DNA of 37,932 nt from an uncultured Microscilla sp. GTDB taxonomy: Bacteria; Bacteroidota; Bacteroidia; Cytophagales; Microscillaceae. Under the pieces are notes generated by a model. It searched no databases and had not been told where the DNA came from. It saw only the letters and a list, made by a program, of their open reading frames with translations. The stretch covers positions 1-37,932 of the forward strand of contig NZ_CANLRP010000080.1 of assembly GCF_947493425.1 (NCBI RefSeq), given 5' to 3'. Made by a program: the position numbers and the translations under genes. Within the stretch, counting starts at the first letter, position 1, and every line of letters starts with the position of its first letter. Of the stretch, positions 33,175 to 37,932 are shown piece after piece.

Positions 33175-34053
33175 ATGAAAAATGACTTACACATTGAACG
33201 GCTTCGTAGTTTATTAAATTTGCTCGAAAATAACTTCACCAAGCCGCTGTCTTCTTCAGAGGTAGCGGCGGCTACTTTTTATTCTTACCGTAACATCAAT
33301 CGCATTTTTCGGGCAGTTTTTCACAAATCTATTGGTCGCTATATCAAAGAGCTATTGTTGCAAGAAGCCGCCCGACAGTTGGCATATTCTGACAAAGCCA
33401 TTACTGACATCGCTTTTGAACTCAACTACAGCGACTTACAGGCTTTTAACAAGGCTTTTAGGCGTGAGTTCGCCTGTTCCCCTTCTCAATTTAGACAACA
33501 AGACGAAAAAAATATGAAAGCTTGGATCAACGCCAAATTACCCGAAGAAATCAAAGAGTTAGACCGCCTAACATACAGTATCGAGTCTTTACCTCCTACT
33601 CGTATACTCTACCTTACCCACTACGGGAATTATAATTCGCAAGGCATTAATGATTGTTGGGAGGCTTTGCTGGAGTATGCGCACCAGCAAAAGTTGCTCA
33701 AGGACGAAACCCGTTATTTGGGCGAGCTCATGGACGACGACGAAATAGTAAAAGATGAAAACTGCCGCTACAATGCAGCCATTACTTTGCCCCAGGAAGC
33801 AGTGTTTGAACCCACAGGTTTTTTTAATACCAAAACCATTGCATCTGGGCAATATGTGTGTATCACGCACCAAGGCGATCGGAACAAACTAGACACTGTT
33901 TATGAGCAAATATTTTTGCATTGGATTGTCAAAAACGAGTTTGAAATTGCCGATAAACCTTTTTTGGAGTTTTACCTCAATGACGAAGCCGATACGTCTA
34001 CCAACGATTTACTTACAGAAATTTATGTACCTGTAGCTAGTAGCAAGCTTTAA
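33175..34053 (+). CDS. AraC-family regulator with C-terminal GyrI-like domain (Rob/SoxS-like architecture)
   Basis: A 292-residue regulator. The DNA-binding part is N-terminal: residues about 8-110 hold two helix-turn-helix motifs of the AraC/XylS type (SSSEVAAATFYSYRNINRIF and ITDIAFELNYSDLQAFNKAF, ending in the typical FACSPSQFRQ). Residues about 125-292 form a GyrI-like/Bacterial-transcription-activator effector-binding domain (SIESLPPTRILYLTHYGNYN, then a conserved-looking tryptophan and YLNDEA near the end). This order is that of Rob and of many Bacteroidota AraC/GyrI proteins, in which GyrI binds small hydrophobic or amphipathic ligands. The next gene, a sterol-desaturase family enzyme, starts 78 bases downstream on the same strand and may be a target or operon partner. 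Confidence 0.9.
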   Translation: MKNDLHIERLRSLLNLLENNFTKPLSSSEVAAATFYSYRNINRIFRAVFHKSIGRYIKELLLQEAARQLAYSDKAITDIAFELNYSDLQAFNKAFRREFACSPSQFRQQDEKNMKAWINAKLPEEIKELDRLTYSIESLPPTRILYLTHYGNYNSQGINDCWEALLEYAHQQKLLKDETRYLGELMDDDEIVKDENCRYNAAITLPQEAVFEPTGFFNTKTIASGQYVCITHQGDRNKLDTVYEQIFLHWIVKNEFEIADKPFLEFYLNDEADTSTNDLLTEIYVPVASSKL

Positions 34054-34130
34054 GCGATAAGTTGCAAGTACGACTTGTTGTTTGAAGCTTGCCCCTATCG
34101 GGACTCCTCTCAACTAAAAATTATCATCAC

Positions 34131-35036
34131 ATGGAACAAATCATCACACAATTAGAACAAAATACCAATACCCTCATTGCCGCATTCCTGTTGTTTTCGG
34201 TGGGGCTTGCACTTATAGAGTTTGTTTGGGAGTTGTACACCCGCAAAATAGACCGCCAACGCCTCAAAGAAATGGGCGCCAGTGTGTGGGTTTTCTTGTT
34301 TAGTTTTTTGACCGAAAAAATAGGTAGTGTGTTGTTTTTTGCCAGCTTTTTTTGGTTGGCAAATCTTATCCCCTGGCAACTGCCCGTCAACGGTTTTACT
34401 GTAATAGCCACCTTATTATTTGTCGACTTATTGTATTATTGGGAACATCGCCTAGAGCACGAAATCAGACTTTTGTGGGGTTATCATTCCATTCATCATA
34501 GTTCGCCCATTTACAATTACACTACTGCTTTACGGGTATCATTTTTCGATAACTTCGTCACTTGGGTCTTTTACTTACCGGCGGTTTTGCTGGGATTTCA
34601 CCCTGTGGTGATATTACTTGCCATTGGAATTATGCTCATGTATCAGTTTTGGTTACACACTGAGTTGATAGGCAAGATGGGGTGGTTTGGGAAAGTTTTC
34701 AATACCCCTTCGCACCATCGGGTGCACCATGGTTCCGACGAAATATACCTGGACAAAAACTATGGAGGCATTTTAATTATATGGGACAAGCTATTTGGTA
34801 CCTTCCAGCCTGAGCTCAAAAAACCTACTTATGGGCTTACTACACAAATTAATACTACCCATCCGGTAAAAGTACATTTGTACGAGTTTAACCAAATACT
34901 AAAAGATGTACGTAAAGCCAGCAATGTCAAAGAAGCAAGAGCGTACCTTTGGAACAAGCCAGGGTGGACACCTGGCGAGGAGGTTAGCCAAGTTGATGAG
35001 GCATTAGAAAAGGCAAAAAGTACAAGGCAGCACTGA
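34131..35036 (+). CDS. Sterol desaturase / fatty acid hydroxylase family protein
   Basis: A 301-residue membrane di-iron enzyme from the ATG at 34131; the frame opens 14 codons earlier at 34089 without support. The N-terminal half has three to four hydrophobic helices. The eight-histidine signature is visible: EHRLEH (HX3H), YHSIHHSS (HX2HH), a histidine in FWLHTELIG, and SHHRVHHGSD (HX2HH). Together these ligate the di-iron centre that inserts oxygen into a lipid C-H bond. The natural substrate (fatty acid, carotenoid, ceramide- or sterol-like lipid) cannot be told. The basic tail VRKASNVKEARAYLWNKPGW is common in bacterial members. It follows the AraC/GyrI regulator; no other lipid gene is adjacent. 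Confidence 0.88.
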   Translation: MEQIITQLEQNTNTLIAAFLLFSVGLALIEFVWELYTRKIDRQRLKEMGASVWVFLFSFLTEKIGSVLFFASFFWLANLIPWQLPVNGFTVIATLLFVDLLYYWEHRLEHEIRLLWGYHSIHHSSPIYNYTTALRVSFFDNFVTWVFYLPAVLLGFHPVVILLAIGIMLMYQFWLHTELIGKMGWFGKVFNTPSHHRVHHGSDEIYLDKNYGGILIIWDKLFGTFQPELKKPTYGLTTQINTTHPVKVHLYEFNQILKDVRKASNVKEARAYLWNKPGWTPGEEVSQVDEALEKAKSTRQH

Positions 35037-35218
35037 GCAATGGTTGAAAAAATGTAGAGTAAAGGTCAATGCTATTCCCTGAAGGCTTAATGAAATAGGA
35101 CCCATCAGCATTATTTTGTACATCATAGCCATTGTAGAAGGCTATAAGTTTGCCTTCAGAAAGGTGACAGACAAAACTATTCATAATTTAAGCCATCGCC
35201 ACCCACATGATTGATTCT

Positions 35219-35415
35219 TAGGAATGGTACCAAAATAAATTTACATTCTTAACCTCATCTTTTGTTGCTATACTTTGTTAAAAAATAGCCGAATAGCGAT
35301 GCTATTAGCCAACCATCCCTCAAGCTCGCTCAATATCCACTGGATATTGCCGTGCCTCGTCTAGCAACAAAATATTTTATTAAACTATAGAAATTTATTT
35401 TTACACCATTCCTTA
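35219..35415. mobile_element. MITE-like element, TA-flanked, 193 bp
   Basis: Terminal inverted repeats of 23 bp, AGGAATGGTACCAAAATAAA plus TTT at 35221-35243 and their complement at 35391-35413, differ at 3 positions. Both are flanked by TA (35219-35220, 35414-35415), as for IS630/mariner-type insertions. Inside are a perfect 11-bp inverted repeat, TTTTGTTGCTA (35261-35271) with TAGCAACAAAA (35362-35372), and small palindromes (AATAGC/GCTATT; CAATATCCA/TGGATATTG at 35331-35349). There is no reading frame for a transposase. It lies in the 679-base gene-free gap 35037-35715, whose start contains only a doubtful 66-codon minus-strand frame (34984-35184). Confidence 0.65.
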
Positions 35416-35637
35416 GAGAGGTTTTGAGCCAGGGTACAATGTTGAGTAGACCTTTGTTCAAGGTTCAAAACTTTTTTGTTTTAGTCTTCTAAGTGGTTTC
35501 CCAACCCCTGCCTCACTATAATTCAAATAATTTCTTTTTTTAGTTCAGTGTTTGCGCATGATACACTACTGACCTTAAGAGGTGTTTTTTTAGTATCTTT
35601 TGATACTTTGTTCTTTTTTTGGTAAAAGACTTGTAGT

Positions 35638-35716
35638 TAATATCACATGGATCGGTTTTTCGTTAAAAATTTGTAATATTGTTGTGTGAAGTAATTCAGG
35701 TCTGGGTGTGATATTA
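35638..35716 (+). promoter_or_regulatory. Inverted repeat with right arm touching the start codon
   Basis: TAATATCACA (35638-35647) and TGTGATATTA (35707-35716) form a perfect 10-bp inverted repeat, 59 bases apart. The right arm covers the 9 bases before the ATG plus its A. If transcribed, pairing would hide the translation start of the TPR-SpoIIE gene. As DNA it could be a two-site operator. A separate AGTATC/GATACT hairpin lies at 35592-35607. Confidence 0.45.
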
Positions 35717-37824
35717 TGCCATTAAAAACTAAAATAACATTTCTTTTTCTTTTCTCTTTTTTGCTGGTGTTGCCTTTGCAGGCACAAAAAAAAGCAATAG
35801 ACAGTCTGTTTAATCTACTGAACGACAAAAAAGTTGACACTTTTCAGGTAAACCTACTGGTAAAATTAAGTGGCGCCTATACTTATGTAAACCCTGAGGA
35901 AGCACGAAAATATGCCGCTCAAGCCCTTGAGATGGCAAAAAAAATAAAATACTCAAAAGGCATCGCCAATGCCTATAGCAGTACTGGAGTGGTGCACAGC
36001 GAACAAGGCAACCCTGGAGAGGCAATCAAAAATTATTTACAAGGCTTAAAAATAGCAGAAAGCATTAACAATCAGCGGATTGTAGCCAAAATATCGCTCA
36101 ATATGGGCAATGTATATAGTCGCCTGGGCGACATTATGAAGGCTAAAGAATACGCACAAAGGGCACTTGCTATTTACCAAAAACTAGAAGACCAAAACCG
36201 CATTGCCACTTCTTACAACAACCTGGGGGCGATTTATCAAAGCATGGGCAACATAGATTCGGCAGTATTGGTATACAAAACCGCCCAAAAAGTTTTTGAA
36301 AAAAACAACAACCAATATGGAGTAGCTTCTGCTTTGGCAAATCTGGGAATTATTTATGAGAGCATTGGCGACATATCTGAAGCCCTCAAGTATCAGGAAG
36401 CTGTGGTAGAGATTGAGCAAAAAATGGGCAATAAAAATGGAGTGGCTTTTTCTTCTATTAGTATTGGGAATACCTACCTCAAAGTAAAAAAATACGCAAA
36501 AGCAAAAGCTTACTTCAACAAAGCCCTTGTATTGTCAAGGGACATAGGGTCTTTTGAACTGTTGCGTGATAGCTACTTAAGTTTGTATAGTTATTATAGA
36601 ACACAAGAGGATTTTGAACAAGCCCTGGACTACTATCAACTATATGTAAATTATAAAGACAGCATATTTAACAAAAACAAAAGTGAGCAAATTGCCCGGA
36701 TGCAAACGTTGTATGAAACCGATAAAGGTAAAAAAGACCTGGAAATAGAGAAAACCAAAAACCAGGCACAGAAAGAAGAATTGCGTCGTAGGGGTATTCA
36801 AAACATTGCCTTGATTGTAGGTATTTTATTGATTGTAGGGGTGGTGTTGTATCTCTATCGGAACAATTTACGCAAGCAAAAAACCAATAAAATACTGGAA
36901 GAACAAAAACGCCTGATAGAAGACAAAAACGTAAGAATTACTGATAGCATCAACTATGCCCGCAGAATACAAAGCGCTGTGTTGCCACTGCATGAAGAAA
37001 TCAGCAAATCTATTCCTGAATATTTTATTCTTTGGAAACCTCGCGATATTGTAAGCGGCGATTTTTACTGGTTTGCCAAGACCCAGCCCAAACCAATATA
37101 TGAAGAAAAAATGACCTTTGACGGAGTTCATCGGGTATTTAAGGGGGTAAAGGGAGAAAAAATTATATTGGCTGCAGTAGACTGTACCGGGCATGGGGTG
37201 CCAGGGGCCTTTATGAGTATGATTGGGAGTCGGTTGCTCAACGAAATTGTAAATGAGCAGGGAGTGACCGAAGCAGACGAGATTTTAAACTTGCTGCATG
37301 ATAAGGTAAGAGTTGCCTTGAAACAAGATGAAACCCAAACCCACGATGGAATGGACATGTCACTGGTGGTGATAGATAAAGACAAGCAAATAATGCAGTT
37401 TGCGGGTGCCAAAAATCCCCTATATATGGTACAGGTGCCCAGAATAGCAGGAGAGAAATGGCACGACTCCAGTAGCGGAAAACCTGAAGACTCAGGGTTG
37501 GCTTTGCAAACTGTAAAGGGAGACATTATGTCTATTGGTGGATTCCAGATTTTTGACGAAATTAAGTTTAAGAAAACCATTATAAATATCTCGCCCAAAA
37601 AATTTGAAAGCACTACTTTTTATATGTTTTCTGATGGCTTTCAAGACCAGTTTGGAGGCATCAAAGGTAAAAAGTTTATGGTCAAGCGGTTTAGAAAATT
37701 ATTGTTTGAAATTAATAACAAACCCATCGACCGACAAAAACAATTGCTGGAAGAAACACTGAACGACTGGATGGATGGGCACGCTCAGGTAGACGACATT
37801 TTGGTGATGGGGATACGTTTGTAG
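35716..37824 (+). CDS. TPR sensor protein with C-terminal SpoIIE phosphatase
   Basis: A 702-residue protein, the third SpoIIE-type phosphatase of the window. It opens with a signal peptide (1-24, ending LPLQAQ). About 45-312 consists of six to seven tetratricopeptide repeats (e.g. YNNLGAIYQSMGNIDSAVLVY, LANLGIIYESIGDISEALKY), predicted periplasmic. One membrane helix lies at about 365-382 and is followed by a coiled coil. The linker ITDSINYARRIQSAVLP precedes the SpoIIE domain, with IVSGDFYWF (~446), AVDCTGHGVPGAFMSM (~487), DGMDMSLV (~543) and FSDGFQDQFGG (~638); the metal-binding aspartates are present. The output domain is strikingly close to that of the gene at 1910. TPRs outside the membrane suggest protein-protein sensing. 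Substrate unknown. The last ~100 bases of the window after it hold no gene. Confidence 0.9.
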   Translation: MPLKTKITFLFLFSFLLVLPLQAQKKAIDSLFNLLNDKKVDTFQVNLLVKLSGAYTYVNPEEARKYAAQALEMAKKIKYSKGIANAYSSTGVVHSEQGNPGEAIKNYLQGLKIAESINNQRIVAKISLNMGNVYSRLGDIMKAKEYAQRALAIYQKLEDQNRIATSYNNLGAIYQSMGNIDSAVLVYKTAQKVFEKNNNQYGVASALANLGIIYESIGDISEALKYQEAVVEIEQKMGNKNGVAFSSISIGNTYLKVKKYAKAKAYFNKALVLSRDIGSFELLRDSYLSLYSYYRTQEDFEQALDYYQLYVNYKDSIFNKNKSEQIARMQTLYETDKGKKDLEIEKTKNQAQKEELRRRGIQNIALIVGILLIVGVVLYLYRNNLRKQKTNKILEEQKRLIEDKNVRITDSINYARRIQSAVLPLHEEISKSIPEYFILWKPRDIVSGDFYWFAKTQPKPIYEEKMTFDGVHRVFKGVKGEKIILAAVDCTGHGVPGAFMSMIGSRLLNEIVNEQGVTEADEILNLLHDKVRVALKQDETQTHDGMDMSLVVIDKDKQIMQFAGAKNPLYMVQVPRIAGEKWHDSSSGKPEDSGLALQTVKGDIMSIGGFQIFDEIKFKKTIINISPKKFESTTFYMFSDGFQDQFGGIKGKKFMVKRFRKLLFEINNKPIDRQKQLLEETLNDWMDGHAQVDDILVMGIRL

Positions 37825-37932
37825 TCCATCGACTTTATTGATCACTGTACTTAATTTGTAGAAATTAAAAAGGGCATAAAAAATTGAATTTCAATTAATT
37901 ATACCCATAATTCATTGCAAAAGGTTATTATT

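Noticed and set aside
34984..35184. 66-codon minus-strand frame (MNSFVCHLSEGKLIAFYNGY...)
   Set aside because: It overlaps the 3' end of the desaturase gene, the tail after ~45 residues looks like non-coding translation, and no family is recognised. It could be a small gene or a remnant, but support is too weak to annotate.
37128..37613. 161-codon minus-strand frame opposite a SpoIIE domain
   Set aside because: Antisense shadow of a conserved catalytic domain. The same shadow peptide (GTPCPVQST) appears opposite the other SpoIIE genes because the sense motif is conserved.
1..37932. CRISPR arrays, tRNA/rRNA genes, prophage or complete insertion sequence
   Set aside because: No regularly spaced direct repeats, no cloverleaf or rRNA segments, and no transposase, integrase or phage structural gene were found on reading both strands.

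Overview
The window is about 38 kb of AT-rich DNA that looks like a chromosome segment from a Bacteroidota bacterium, most likely a marine gliding Cytophagales of the Microscilla type. The reasons are three secreted proteins with type IX secretion (T9SS) C-terminal sorting domains, three SpoIIE-type phosphatases fused to periplasmic sensor modules, a DUF5690 membrane protein, few Shine-Dalgarno sequences, and Bacteroidota-type promoter matches (TTG plus TAnnTTTG). The genus is an inference. I see no rRNA, tRNA, CRISPR array, prophage or intact transposase.

Layout. Positions 1-7.5 kb: a CorA metal channel (-), then two tandem sensor-SpoIIE phosphatases (+), meeting tail to tail a two-gene unit (-) that encodes a small protein resembling only the C-terminal domain of a Mur ligase, followed by a PP2C-type phosphatase. 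7.5-18.8 kb: an FG-GAP/T9SS surface protein, a Nudix hydrolase, a calcineurin-like phosphoesterase, a four-helix membrane protein, a DUF5690 transporter-like protein, a five-repeat DUF7477-like protein and a large ELWxxDGT/T9SS protein. 18.9-25.1 kb: an acyl-CoA carboxylase beta subunit, a third T9SS protein, a small CFI-box-like protein, an AI-2E family exporter and a leucine-rich-repeat protein. 25.4-31 kb: a single 1874-residue protein with a DUF4157-like N-terminus whose HExxH zinc motif is degraded, i.e. an orphan relative of extracellular contractile injection system (eCIS) associated proteins. 31.3-35 kb: a membrane protein divergent from an XRE/S24 LexA-like repressor, an AraC/GyrI-like regulator and a sterol-desaturase family enzyme. 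35-37.9 kb: a 193-bp MITE-like element and a TPR-sensor SpoIIE phosphatase.

Theme. Three SpoIIE outputs share nearly the same linker and catalytic core but carry different sensors (7TMR-DISM, SBP_bac_3, TPR). With the PP2C and the metallophosphatase they make this stretch rich in dephosphorylation functions. No anti-sigma factor, anti-sigma antagonist or kinase partner is encoded here.

Intergenic DNA is unusually structured. I found a long (about 170 bp) inverted repeat pair at both ends of the first 12 kb, at least five copies of a short CGATATGCATCG-type motif, two elements ending in CTGGAGTAC/GTACTCCAG, a TA-flanked MITE-like element, several clear terminators, and a plausible autoregulatory operator with divergent promoters in front of the LexA-like repressor. 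All function calls rest on reading translated sequence and remembered family signatures. No database search was possible.
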